Below, in pieces: positions 55,801 through 63,552 of a stretch of DNA of 64,000 nucleotides. The stretch is taken from positions 298,079-362,078 of the forward strand of contig NZ_JADNYP010000002.1 of assembly GCF_015680705.1 (NCBI RefSeq), in the 5' to 3' direction. The notes beneath the pieces are model-generated. The model had not been told where the DNA came from. It made no database searches and saw nothing but the letters and a program-made list of their open reading frames with translations. A program made the position numbers and the translations under genes. Position 1 is the first letter of the stretch; the number at the start of each line of letters is the position of its first letter. The DNA is from Pseudomonas fulva. Its GTDB lineage: Bacteria > Pseudomonadota > Gammaproteobacteria > Pseudomonadales > Pseudomonadaceae.

Positions 55801-56499
55801 GTCGACCTTGCCGGCGATGTTGTGCTCCTTGAGGATCGCCTTGGCCAGGTAGCCCATGTCGAGGAACGAGCCTGAGCCCGTGCCCCCTGCAGCGGAACCG
55901 CAGATGACGATGCGGATCTTGCCGGGATCGATTTCCAGGCCAAGCTTCTTGAGCTTGTCGGCATTGCCACCAATGTTGCTCAGCAGGCGGCCGACCTTGT
56001 CGCGCAGCTTGTCGCGGATCACTGGGTACTTGTCGAAGAAATACAGGCGCGACAGCGCACGGATCTGCCCGGCCCCCTTGGAAGGGTCGATACCCAGGGC
56101 GCGGATCTTGTCCGGGGTCAGCGGGAACCACTGGGCCACTTCACGGTGTCGGTTGAGCTCGTCCATCGAGTGGGTGTACTTGCTCAGGTTGAGCGGCTCG
56201 ATGATCTTTTCCTCGGAGGTGAAGGCCACCTGTTCGGCCAGCACATCGGTCTTCACCGACTTGCCGTCCTGGGTGACTTCCCCGGCGTCCAGGTCGAAGT
56301 TGACGAACTGCACCAAGGGGAAGTCGGCAATCTGCCGTACCTGGTTGTTGCCACCCCAGATGGCGTTGAGGATCCGCCGACGCAGGCGGATATTGACCTT
56401 CATGCCCGTGCCGCCCAAGGCGATGAATAGGGTCGGGTGGATCTTTTCGCTAACCGCGTTGGGTGCCGATGGGGTGGAAACGTGTGCTTGATCGTTCAT
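52834..56499 (-). CDS. Tubulin/FtsZ-superfamily protein with C-terminal GYF-type domain
   Basis: 1221 residues from the ATG at 56499, after GGAG. The GTPase region shows FIALGGTGMKV (residues 25-35), FVNFDLDAG (about 65-73), and the tubulin signature in IVICGSAAGGTGSGSFLDM (about 197-215), all as in the Tubulin_2/FtsZ-like families. The middle (about 380-1000) is helical and rich in charged residues, probably coiled coils. A Pro/Ala stretch (about 1115-1140) precedes a GYF-type domain (about 1143-1198) with NNYGPYTFSQLQQYV and SMLWREGMPAWLP. Expected to be a nucleotide-binding, perhaps polymerising, scaffold in the cytoplasm. Genes of this kind with vWA partners have been suggested to remodel membranes. 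Confidence 0.85.
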   Translation of the reverse strand: MNDQAHVSTPSAPNAVSEKIHPTLFIALGGTGMKVNIRLRRRILNAIWGGNNQVRQIADFPLVQFVNFDLDAGEVTQDGKSVKTDVLAEQVAFTSEEKIIEPLNLSKYTHSMDELNRHREVAQWFPLTPDKIRALGIDPSKGAGQIRALSRLYFFDKYPVIRDKLRDKVGRLLSNIGGNADKLKKLGLEIDPGKIRIVICGSAAGGTGSGSFLDMGYLAKAILKEHNIAGKVDLFFVLPGGFHAYNTERVQANGHAALMELETCMRGNRLVRHWDATDNLFIDNRPYDDVYIIDNSNVAQAKTSEQEDVYEMLSDVLFTDFTSQDFANKKRSIAVNQNQHKIRSYTVRLPQDYGDDTELRFPCAYSSVGQAVLDTQIDARRNVRLSRQVQQMLKAFFGIANSGLNDNRPTDRERDDFLREQLDITPRTFTELPDFLSRVELTLATGEFTHYQLADDLLLVEGDNSITAQIEQKVETLFERLHSSGADKDQWLTHVREIQQQLERDTKGNSVDSAERNHEVRIRENRVRRLAELVREDALPEKLFRRLDDDERGGLDYTLALVEMLKDRLENEGSGIIPALERNAARFRELAEKLESSELGREFERLKETTGGGLMARLSGKEKQADTVLAQVKDTLRDSLLFYVRFVAAREAAQLLRDVSEWLGRKESVDQNGRAVWNGFVGRLQDGRNAVDQLLRRIEGDIEKIDASIKEKHATLIPLAQVQGGEEQPVDSQQVREWAKEAFKDFGGSRTLFAKLQDEEGQEELLAKLRNKAVQQLPRQPQGTDPLLTALAALTPDEQRDKFRQLLQRAMPWAPLNLNGGFGIAKDRYTCLVGVNDAAEFKRTYGAMLGQCLPQGTGLTAGQIQFVESGVPGKLICFTELSGFPLPALTPLPTYLASYRKESATIPLHSHKRISQFVQPIQFTQEQYRQFAEDFKLYLHAVALGVLRRTQNDRYEFMIDQDYFTVGDEFAIRQNGLNQLQRKDIEDQLRKRYEQLRCVEQLAGMVALFDDMRRSTYKPQVRHDEIGVSSLYQTFPYKIAELLKNEYVSRLERQAPEQAERLAEQARQLLEQFTDVIPGSRADVYSDEVHDQHTEKRTLRKAFFDSAWVQALYQPAAAAPGLAPPPPPSAPGIVPPPAMAAPQYSYHLNVAGNNYGPYTFSQLQQYVQSQQVTRQSMLWREGMPAWLPAEQILELAALFAPLAPAASTPPPVTPVAPPPLN

Positions 56500-56619
56500 C
56501 GTGAACTCCATGAGTCCTGGCGGGACTGGCCGGCGCAAACCGGCAGACTTGTCCCTGGATCGGGTTGTAACGGCCAGCGCGCCCGTGATGCCGTTCGCTC
56601 CAGGCAAGCCTGCGCAACG

Positions 56620-56643
56620 GCCTTCGTCTCGCGAGGCGAAGGC
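56620..56643 (-). other. Hairpin between the three-TM gene and the tubulin-like gene
   Basis: GCCTTCG/CGAAGGC 7-bp stem enclosing a palindromic CTCGCGAG, within a 207-base gap inside an otherwise tightly packed operon. A smaller GCCGG/CCGGC hairpin lies at 56529-56544. They may adjust expression of the distal genes. Confidence 0.4.
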
Positions 56644-56706
56644 TGGCGACAGGCTTGGCTGAGCGCGTGCATGACGAGCGGGCCGGCCCTGGGGCCTGTG
56701 CCGGTC

Positions 56707-57111
56707 TCAGCGCCTGGCCGAGAAGGTCATCAGCCAGGCGACCAGCGAGATACCGGCGACGCCTGCCAGGGGCGCCAGGTACAGCGGCGTGAGGAACTGG
56801 CCGGCGTTGATCACCGCCAACACGGCCATGGCCGAGACCATCAACAGGCCGAGGAACAGGAACCAGCCCGAGGCGTTGGCCCGGCTGGGCGCCACACGCT
56901 CGCGCACACGCCAGTTGGCGTAGGCGTTCTTGATCACGAAGAACACCACGGCCAGCACCAGCAGGACGGCGACGCCAATCAGGGCGTCACGGCTGTCGAC
57001 CTTCTTTGGCCCCAGGTCCAGGACCTGCGCAGGGACACTCAGGGTCGAGGTGCTGGTGGTGGCAGGGGCTTGGCTTTCTACAGGGGCTGGCAGTGAGCTG
57101 GTTTGGGCCAT
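56707..57111 (-). CDS. Three-TM membrane protein of the tubulin-like operon
   Basis: 134 residues. A Ser/Pro/Thr-rich N-terminus (1-40) is followed by three membrane helices (about 43-61, 82-102, 107-128) with a basic loop RVRERVAPSRANA. No known family is recognised. It is 26 bases downstream of the vWA-like gene and 207 bases upstream of the tubulin-like gene, so it may anchor the complex in the inner membrane. Confidence 0.72.
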   Translation of the reverse strand: MAQTSSLPAPVESQAPATTSTSTLSVPAQVLDLGPKKVDSRDALIGVAVLLVLAVVFFVIKNAYANWRVRERVAPSRANASGWFLFLGLLMVSAMAVLAVINAGQFLTPLYLAPLAGVAGISLVAWLMTFSARR

Positions 57112-57137
57112 TTCGCAGGTTCCAGGATTTCCTAAGG

Positions 57138-58613
57138 TTATTTGAGACGGACGGCGACATCGCCGGCGAGCTTTTCCAGGGACGGGCCGAACAGCCCGCG
57201 CCTGACGGTGGCGACCTTGTTCTGGCGATCGTCGTAGACCGTGGCGCGGGTGAACGGCTTGAGCGGATACGTGTGCGCCACGCCTTCCACCAGGACCGTC
57301 ACCGGCTTCTTGCCCGCCAGCACGGCGAAGGCCAGCAAGGCGCCGAGCAGGACGAGGATCAGCAGGCCGAGCAGGAGCATGACCGGGCCGAGCGGGTAGT
57401 TGACCTGCAGCACGATCGGCAATCGGGTGGAAGAGGAGCTGGCTTCGCTCGATGGAATGAACACATCCGGCAGCGCGTCGTTGGGGAAGAGTTCGTTCAT
57501 GCGCTCGATGAATTGCCGGGAGATCTGCAAGCGCTGGTCATCAAGGTGAATCTCGATGGCTCCAGTGCGCTGGTAACCACTGGACATGAGCACTTCGCTG
57601 GACCACTGCGACGGCAGGGCTGGCAACTGCAGGCTGATGTCCAGTTCGTCGGAGCGCGCGCCAGGTTGCAGGTTCGTCAGGCGTTGGGTGGAAATCGCCG
57701 ACTGCAGCGCTTCGCCTGGCACGTCCAGGTGCAGCGAGACCTTGGCCGAGCGAATCTCGTAGGGGTTGAACTGGTTCTCGAAGCGTCCGACCAGCACGGC
57801 AGTCTTGGGCGAGCCATCGACATCGATGTCCAGGACCAGGGTCTGCTGGTCCGAAGCCAGCGAGGCGCTGACGTCGGGGGTGTCCTTGACCCCGGTGGGG
57901 ATGAACCGGACCGCGGCCTGGGTCAGCGGCTTTAGACGCACCCGGTCGTCCTTGAGCAGGGCCGCCAAGGCGGGCTGGGCCAGGACCTGCTCGAGCGCGA
58001 TGCCGGCTTTCTCGCCGTAGGCGATGGCATAGATCATCAGGCCATTGGCGCTGAAGTTGCTGCTCTTGACCGGCATTTTCTGCGCGAAGGCAGCGATGCG
58101 CGTGATTACCGCTTCCTTGTGCAGCAAGTCGTAGAACTCGCGATTCCTGGCCTGGGTCTGGCTGTCGTTGTTAGGGCTGTTCTTGTTGTTGGTGATGAGC
58201 CAGATGATGCCCTCGCGTCCTTCCAGACCGGTCTGGATCGCTGCCAGCAAGGCCTCCTTGAAGTCGGTGTCGGCATAGGCGCCGCTGGCCTTGCGCGCCA
58301 GTTGCAAGGCTTGCACGCTTTCAGCCAGGCGCGCATGGGTGCCGGGGCCGCGGTAGGTCCACTGCGGAGACGGATGCTGGCTGTCGGCCTGGTTGAAAGC
58401 ACCGATCACCACCTCTCCATCGCCGGCGGCCGTCGCCGCCAGCTGGCTGACCAGTGGCTTGAAGGTGGAAGTCGGGTCCAGGTAGAACGGCTCCATCCAG
58501 CCTGAATTCTGCACCAGAAGCACCTGGCGCAAGTCGTCGGCCTGAACGCTCATGCCGGCCAGGCCGAGGAAAGACAGCGCAGCGCTGCACAGAAGGCGGA
58601 TCAGGCGGTCCAT
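57138..58613 (-). CDS. vWA-like membrane protein with degenerate MIDAS
   Basis: 491 residues. Signal peptide (about 1-25, MSVQA-DD), then a vWA-like domain whose metal-site motif reads VLLVQNSGWM at residues 31-40 instead of DxSxS, with IIWLITNNKNSPNN as a later vWA-like strand and loop. A beta-rich middle (about 240-375; TLVLDIDVDGSPKTAVLVGRF, VSLHLDVPGE) follows, then one membrane helix (about 405-432) and a cytoplasmic beta tail (TYPLKPFTRATVYDDRQN). So the vWA part is periplasmic and tied to the cytoplasm. The start overlaps the upstream gene end by 13 bases. Likely partner of the tubulin-like protein. Confidence 0.72.
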   Translation of the reverse strand: MDRLIRLLCSAALSFLGLAGMSVQADDLRQVLLVQNSGWMEPFYLDPTSTFKPLVSQLAATAAGDGEVVIGAFNQADSQHPSPQWTYRGPGTHARLAESVQALQLARKASGAYADTDFKEALLAAIQTGLEGREGIIWLITNNKNSPNNDSQTQARNREFYDLLHKEAVITRIAAFAQKMPVKSSNFSANGLMIYAIAYGEKAGIALEQVLAQPALAALLKDDRVRLKPLTQAAVRFIPTGVKDTPDVSASLASDQQTLVLDIDVDGSPKTAVLVGRFENQFNPYEIRSAKVSLHLDVPGEALQSAISTQRLTNLQPGARSDELDISLQLPALPSQWSSEVLMSSGYQRTGAIEIHLDDQRLQISRQFIERMNELFPNDALPDVFIPSSEASSSSTRLPIVLQVNYPLGPVMLLLGLLILVLLGALLAFAVLAGKKPVTVLVEGVAHTYPLKPFTRATVYDDRQNKVATVRRGLFGPSLEKLAGDVAVRLK

Positions 58614-60049
58614 CGGTAAAGCACTCCCGTCGAGTCGATATACAGCCACAAGGCGTTGTCGAAGAAGAACCACTGCGCATTCCAGGGCTGGGCGACCTTG
58701 AGCAACAGGCTCAACGGCGGTTCGCCGATACGTTCGAGACGGTATTCGGTGTCGATCGGCTGGCTGTTGTCGAACAGTTTCTGCAGGCCCGAGGTGTCCT
58801 TGACGCAGAAGGAAAGCAGATAGCGAGTGTCGCTGAATTCGATGAACGGATAGACCACGTCGCGTGTGGCAGGGTTGGTGTACTCATCGTTCTCTGCCCA
58901 TGGGGCATCCAGTCGCGCCCTGAACTTGAAGCTCAGGTGGCCGGTGCCAAGACGCGACCCGCGGACTTCCCTGCGTTCGTCCGAGTCCAGCCGCAGGCAA
59001 TACTGCTGCCCGCCCTCCTCCAGCAGCTGTTGCCAGGTGCCGTAGCCATCCTCGAACGGTGGACCATGTTCCGGTTGTGCCTGGGTATGCTCCGGCCAGC
59101 GCAACCACTGGGCACTGACCTGCTCGCCCAGGCGCAGGCTGAGGTAGCCGTGACGGCCGATCCATAGCAGGCGTCGGGCGGAAGGCTGGGACACTGGCGC
59201 GGCGAGCGTGTCGAGCAACTCGTCGGCGGCATCGATAGGATGGCTCTGCCAGCCTTCGGCCGTGCGCTCGATCACCACTGGCCGGCCATCAGGCAAGCGC
59301 TGGGCGACAAAAGTCCGACCTTCGAGGCTGCCTGGTGCGCCTAGCGCCCTGCCCGCGCACCTGTCCAGGCGGTAGCTGCCAGCCACCGGCTCGACCTCGA
59401 CTTCACAGGCGCCTTCTGCGCCTGCCAGGACCAGCCGCTGTTGCTGGCCTGCGCTGCGCAAGGCCACGCCCCAAGCCCAGGAAGGCAGGTGAGTACGACC
59501 AATCGGCAAGGTTTCAGGTAACAGCGTGCGCCATTGCCCTGCCCGGGCCTGCCAGAGAAACAGGCCACCCTCGCGATCGAGGGCGAACAGGGCTTCGCGG
59601 TGGCCGCCGAGATTGGCCACCAGGAAATTCAGGCCGTTGCTGCGTGGCGCGACGATCTGGCTGCAGTGGTCATTGAGATTGCGCTGGGGGCTTGCGCCAA
59701 TGCCATGCAGCAGAGCACCCAGTGTCGCCTCTGCGGCTTCGAGCCGGCAGCCGGCATCGACCACGCGACGAGCGCTACCAGTCCCATAGGGCGGCAGCCA
59801 CTGGCGTCGAGGCGTGGCAGCGACTGGCGGCAAGGGCTGGCCAGTGTTCGGGCAATGTTTGAAGGCTGCAGGCAAAAAGCCCGTGCCATCGAGTGAGAGG
59901 CGGGCTCCGACGAGAAAGTCCAGGTCCTGGCCTGCTTCCACCGCTTGGCCATGAACCTGCTGCAAGGTGAAATGGCCATGGGCGTCCTGTACCCAGTGCT
60001 GACTTTCGAACGACCAGGCGTATTGCTGGTCGTCACCAACTCCGTTCAT
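58601..60049 (-). CDS. Uncharacterised 482 aa protein, first gene of the tubulin-like operon
   Basis: 482 residues from the ATG at 60049, after AGGTGG (a GTG three codons upstream is possible). No signal peptide or membrane segment. The sequence is rich in Trp, Gly and repeating beta strands (for example LFALDREGGLFLWQARAGQW, RRLLWIGRHGYLSLRLGEQ, WFFFDNALWLYIDSTGVLYRW), which suggests a beta-propeller. It contains a single CPNTG at residues 66-70. Family not recognised. Presumably a cytoplasmic binding platform for the other operon products. Confidence 0.7.
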   Translation of the reverse strand: MNGVGDDQQYAWSFESQHWVQDAHGHFTLQQVHGQAVEAGQDLDFLVGARLSLDGTGFLPAAFKHCPNTGQPLPPVAATPRRQWLPPYGTGSARRVVDAGCRLEAAEATLGALLHGIGASPQRNLNDHCSQIVAPRSNGLNFLVANLGGHREALFALDREGGLFLWQARAGQWRTLLPETLPIGRTHLPSWAWGVALRSAGQQQRLVLAGAEGACEVEVEPVAGSYRLDRCAGRALGAPGSLEGRTFVAQRLPDGRPVVIERTAEGWQSHPIDAADELLDTLAAPVSQPSARRLLWIGRHGYLSLRLGEQVSAQWLRWPEHTQAQPEHGPPFEDGYGTWQQLLEEGGQQYCLRLDSDERREVRGSRLGTGHLSFKFRARLDAPWAENDEYTNPATRDVVYPFIEFSDTRYLLSFCVKDTSGLQKLFDNSQPIDTEYRLERIGEPPLSLLLKVAQPWNAQWFFFDNALWLYIDSTGVLYRWTA

Positions 60050-60234
60050 TTCTGCCACCTAGCCAATGATCATCCATGTCCGGCCAGGTGCAGCGATTGG
60101 CAGGCCGACGTGTAGAGAGATAAGTTCGAGCCGGGCACTGGCGAAACCACCCGGAAAATGACCGAGGCCTCGTACGAAGCATGCCTGAGCGCGCTCGGCG
60201 ATTTTTCGTACAGACCCCTAAGCCATTTTTTAGC

Positions 60235-60268
60235 GGCGAAATAGTGGCATAGACGCCCGCAAAGTCAA
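60235..60268 (-). promoter_or_regulatory. Possible promoter of the tubulin-like operon
   Basis: On the minus strand TTGACT (60263-60268) is a near-perfect -35; the best -10 candidates 17-19 bases downstream (ACTATT/TATTTC) are weak. The 226-base gap otherwise holds no gene. Confidence 0.3.
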
Positions 60269-60275
60269 CCCGTGT

Positions 60276-62231
60276 TCAAGGCAGTTGCAACCCGCCAGAG
60301 GCTTTGTGCAACGCCCTGAGGTGTTCGCCGATCTGGCGTATGTTGGTTTCGACCGCGGCGATCGCGTTGGCGCGTGCCGGTTCGAGCAAGGCTCGGATTT
60401 CCTTGTCGAGGTTGTTGCTCATGCGGTTGAGCTGCGCCTGGCGCTCGCGACTGAGCGCTTCCAGGGTGGTGCGCTCCTGCTGTTGCGGCAGCCCATAACC
60501 GGTATCGGGCAGCAGTTCGGCGGGGCGGCTGAGGAAACCGCTGTTGGCCAGGATCTGCTGCAAGGCAGCGTTGGCCTGGTCGACAGTGCCATCCTCGAGC
60601 GCCTGGGCATTGAGGTAGCGCTGCTTCACTTCGTCCTGGGCCAGCAGCAACTGACGTCGCAGGCTGGCCTGCTCGAGCAGCAGCAAGGCGGCGCTGGTGC
60701 GCAGGTCGGCGCGCTCGAACCATTGTCGGCGCTCCTCGGCATCGAGCGCCAGCCAATCCTCCACGGCGCTCTGGCTGATCGGCAACTGCTGCCGCAGGAC
60801 CTGGAACATGGCTTGATAGCGATCACGGTAGGAGTCGAAGCGATAGCCCAGGCGCAGTGCCTCGCGAGGGTCGTCGAGTACGCTGGTATCGGCCAGCCCG
60901 CGGGCTTCGAGCACTTCCAGCAGGCCGTTGGGCATGATGCTGTCCAGGTCGCCCAGCTGGGGATTGCCGGTGCCGCTGCGAAGCAGCTTCAGGGTTTCCA
61001 CGGCACAGTTGTTGGAGAGGAAATAGTAGCTGCCGTCGTAGCTCCAGTGCATTTCGGCGGCCTGGCGGACCAGGTTCTCCAGCTCCTGGCGGGTCAGCGT
61101 GAGCGGAACGGAGGCAAGGCTGCGCAACTCGGTCTTGGTGTACTCGTCTATCACCTGGCCCAGGGGCAATACGAACAGGCGCGAGGGATAGGCGCCCATC
61201 AAGCCGTCCCAGCTCGACAACTGGACGTCGTTGACGAACGCGCGATAGGACAGCACCAGGTGCTGGTCCAGGTCAAGGCGGCAGGCCGGCCCACGCGGGC
61301 GGCCGGGGGCACAGATGACCAGCCGCAGCATGCTGTGGCCCCAGCGGCTTGCCCAGTTCTGGTTGGCCTCTGCCAGCAGGTAGTCGACCGCATAGACCCG
61401 CTCCGGATCGATCTGGCCCAGCGGTTCGCGGGCAAAGTCGTTGCCTGCGTTGAGAAACGGCAGGCCCTTGGCGCAGTTCGCCTGCCTCGGCGTCCAGTCG
61501 AAATGCGCCTTGAGGTACTGGTTCATGGCCGGACGCCGGCAGGCGTAGCTGGGGTCGAGCAGGAAATATTCCATGTTGACCGCAATGAATTCCTTGGGAC
61601 TGCTGAGTTCGTAGCTGTCCGGGCTGCGAGCGACCTGCCCGTTATGCTGCTCGCGCTCGCCGCGCTGGCCGACAGCCTGGGGCCAGCCTGCCAGGTCGAG
61701 CAGGCGTGGGTCGTCGCTGAGCGTGAAGCGGCGGCTGGTCTGGCCGCGGCAGGCCTGCGGCAGGCCGACATCGCCCAGGCTGCCATGCTGGCGCTTGCAC
61801 CGATTGATCAGGCGGCGCTGGTCCTGCGGCCAGAGCCGGGCTCGATCATAGATATGGGTGAGTTCGTGGAGTACCGTGGCCAACAGTTCCTGGCGCACGG
61901 TGCCATGGGAGCGTCCGGTTCGCTCCTGGGCGGCGCTGCCATCCACCAGGCTGGGCAGCAGGCGTCGATTGAGTTCCAGCGTGGCTACCGGGGAAGCCTG
62001 GCCATAGGCATCAGAGCGCATGCCTGCGCTCCAGCTGACCTCGATCCTGCGATCGAGTCGCTGCCTGAAGGTGGGTGGCAGCTTGTCCAGGGCTTCGTCG
62101 AGCAGCGCCTGGGAAGCCTGGCGCTGCGAGGTATCCAACCCTGCAGGTAGCAGGACCAGCTGCAGGTCGGCCAAGGCGGGCGTGCCGAGCAGCGTCAGGG
62201 CGCAGCCGAGCAGCCAGGCACGCAGGGACAT
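60276..62231 (-). CDS. DUF4105-family exported protein with HELTH zincin motif
   Basis: 651 residues. Signal peptide (ending about ALA-DL). The N-terminal half has a zincin motif HELTH (residues 122-126) with a downstream SPKEFIAVNMEYF segment that can give the third ligand. The DUF4105 part has SRWGHSMLRL (His299) and FLSNNCAVETL (Cys409), an order (His then Asn-Cys) seen in permuted papain-like hydrolases. The last ~140 residues are helical and Gln/Arg-rich. So it may hold two hydrolase domains acting in the periplasm. The ATG shares a base with the stop of the preceding DUF2388 gene (TGATG). Substrate unknown. Confidence 0.82.
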   Translation of the reverse strand: MSLRAWLLGCALTLLGTPALADLQLVLLPAGLDTSQRQASQALLDEALDKLPPTFRQRLDRRIEVSWSAGMRSDAYGQASPVATLELNRRLLPSLVDGSAAQERTGRSHGTVRQELLATVLHELTHIYDRARLWPQDQRRLINRCKRQHGSLGDVGLPQACRGQTSRRFTLSDDPRLLDLAGWPQAVGQRGEREQHNGQVARSPDSYELSSPKEFIAVNMEYFLLDPSYACRRPAMNQYLKAHFDWTPRQANCAKGLPFLNAGNDFAREPLGQIDPERVYAVDYLLAEANQNWASRWGHSMLRLVICAPGRPRGPACRLDLDQHLVLSYRAFVNDVQLSSWDGLMGAYPSRLFVLPLGQVIDEYTKTELRSLASVPLTLTRQELENLVRQAAEMHWSYDGSYYFLSNNCAVETLKLLRSGTGNPQLGDLDSIMPNGLLEVLEARGLADTSVLDDPREALRLGYRFDSYRDRYQAMFQVLRQQLPISQSAVEDWLALDAEERRQWFERADLRTSAALLLLEQASLRRQLLLAQDEVKQRYLNAQALEDGTVDQANAALQQILANSGFLSRPAELLPDTGYGLPQQQERTTLEALSRERQAQLNRMSNNLDKEIRALLEPARANAIAAVETNIRQIGEHLRALHKASGGLQLP

Positions 62232-62551
62232 CACAGTGCGAGGATGGCTTCGGCCAATGCCTGGTCGGAAGCATTGCGCGCCTCGGGAACGCGCTCGCGC
62301 AACGCGCCGAAGGCAGCCTCGAGCTGGGCTGCGCGAATGTCGCCGCGGCTGGCGATGAAGCTTGCCGCATCGTCACGGGCTTCACGCACGACCTTGGCAT
62401 CACGTATGGAGGTAGTGGTATCCGAGGTGAAGTCGATCGAGCGGGCAAAGGCACGCACGATGATGTTGCTGGTGGCCACCAGGGTCTGCGCCTGGGCCAC
62501 TTCGGCCAGTAGCAGGAAGCCGAGGGTGGCGGCGATCAGCGGTTTACGCAT
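62231..62551 (-). CDS. DUF2388 exported protein (copy 1)
   Basis: 106 residues: signal peptide (to AQA-QT) and a small helical domain with the DUF2388 core EARDDAASFIASRGDIRAAQLEAA. Third gene of the DUF2388 array in transcription order and translationally coupled to the DUF4105 gene. Function unknown; DUF2388 and DUF4105 genes recur together in Pseudomonas. Confidence 0.88.
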   Translation of the reverse strand: MRKPLIAATLGFLLLAEVAQAQTLVATSNIIVRAFARSIDFTSDTTTSIRDAKVVREARDDAASFIASRGDIRAAQLEAAFGALRERVPEARNASDQALAEAILAL

Positions 62552-62587
62552 GGAGCATCTCCGAACGATACAGGGAGTGGAAAGTGG

Positions 62588-62881
62588 TCATTGGACGAGA
62601 ATCGCCTGCGCCAGTTCAAGGTCGCTGGCCGATTGCCCATGGCTGGCCTGACGCAGCGCCTCGAGCGCGGCTTCCAGGCGTGCCCCGCGGATCTGGCCAG
62701 CGCTGGCGACGAACAGTGCGGCATCGTCGCGGGCCTGGCGGACCCGCTTGTCGTCGAACGGGCCGGTGGTGACCTGGCTGGTCGCGTAGCCAGAGACCAC
62801 CAGGCCCTGGGTGGCGGCATCCATCGCCTGGGCGCTATCGAACATGACGAGCAGGAGTGACAGGAAAAACAGATGACGCAT
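62588..62881 (-). CDS. DUF2388 exported protein (copy 2)
   Basis: 97 residues: signal peptide MRHLFFLSLLLVMFDSAQA, then the family core with QARDDAALFVASAGQIRGARL. Most divergent of the three copies before the core. A longer reading of this frame upstream is a shadow of copy 3. It lies 36 bases upstream of copy 1 in transcription order. Confidence 0.87.
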   Translation of the reverse strand: MRHLFFLSLLLVMFDSAQAMDAATQGLVVSGYATSQVTTGPFDDKRVRQARDDAALFVASAGQIRGARLEAALEALRQASHGQSASDLELAQAILVQ

Positions 62882-62957
62882 GGGACGTTCAGTGGGCTTG
62901 GTCAGGAAAGGTTGGCCGCTGCCCCGGCTTGCCAGGGGAGCGGTGGGACGGCACGGC

Positions 62958-63275
62958 TCAGAGCGAAAGGATAGCCTGGGCCAGCTGGGCGTCGCTCGCC
63001 TGCAGGGCCGGCAGTTGCTGGCGGATGTGCACCAGGGCGCTTTCCAGCCTGGCGCCGCGAATGCCACCGTGGCTGCCGACGAAGCTTGCCGCGTCGTCAC
63101 GGGCGGCCTGGACGATCTTGTCGTCACGCAGCGAGGACGTGGCGTCGGAGGTGGCATTGGTGGACGCCGCGACCGCGTCGACGACCGCGTCTGTCGTGAC
63201 GATGAAGCTGGAGGCACTGGCATTGCCGGCCAGGGTCAGCAGCAGCGCTGCGCCGAACAGGTGGGAACGGGACAT
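62958..63275 (-). CDS. DUF2388 exported protein (copy 3, first in operon)
   Basis: 105 residues: signal peptide (to ASA-SS) and the core AARDDAASFVGSHGGIRGARLESAL. First gene of the four-gene operon. The upstream region 63410-63450 holds two CTGTACTGGTC-like boxes 30 bases apart that may control the operon. Confidence 0.88.
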   Translation of the reverse strand: MSRSHLFGAALLLTLAGNASASSFIVTTDAVVDAVAASTNATSDATSSLRDDKIVQAARDDAASFVGSHGGIRGARLESALVHIRQQLPALQASDAQLAQAILSL

Positions 63276-63409
63276 GGTCGATGAGCTCCTGCAGGTCTAT
63301 TGAATGAATGATACACAGGCATGGCCATGCGGTACGCTCCGCTGTCCAGCACGGCCAAGCGTACCATGCGCCCGCGCCCAGGGAAGCAAGGACAAGCCAG
63401 GTGGTAGCT

Positions 63410-63450
63410 CTGTACTGGTCATTTTAATTTTCTATGAAACTGTTATGGTC
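63410..63450. promoter_or_regulatory. Tandem CTGTACTGGTC-type boxes upstream of the DUF2388 operon
   Basis: CTGTACTGGTC (63410-63420) and CTGTTATGGTC (63440-63450; 9 of 11 identical) are direct repeats with a 30-base period, about three helix turns, the layout of operators bound by MocR/GntR-type dimers. Confidence 0.5.
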
Positions 63451-63479
63451 AGATGTATGGCCGTCTGTTTCATCATGGC

Positions 63480-63514
63480 AAAAAAAAACCCGCCGCGGTT
63501 GCCCGCGACGGGTT
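63480..63514 (-). terminator. Intrinsic terminator after the DUF1127 gene
   Basis: Stem CCCGTCGCGG/CCGCGGCGGG with one mismatch and a short loop, followed on the minus strand by nine T. Confidence 0.85.
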
Positions 63515-63552
63515 TCGGAGTTCAAGCACCGGTACGGGACCGGTTGGCCTGA

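Noticed and set aside
54076..55875. Open frame of about 600 codons opposite the tubulin-like gene
   Set aside because: Shadow of the real gene, no ribosome site, no known domain.
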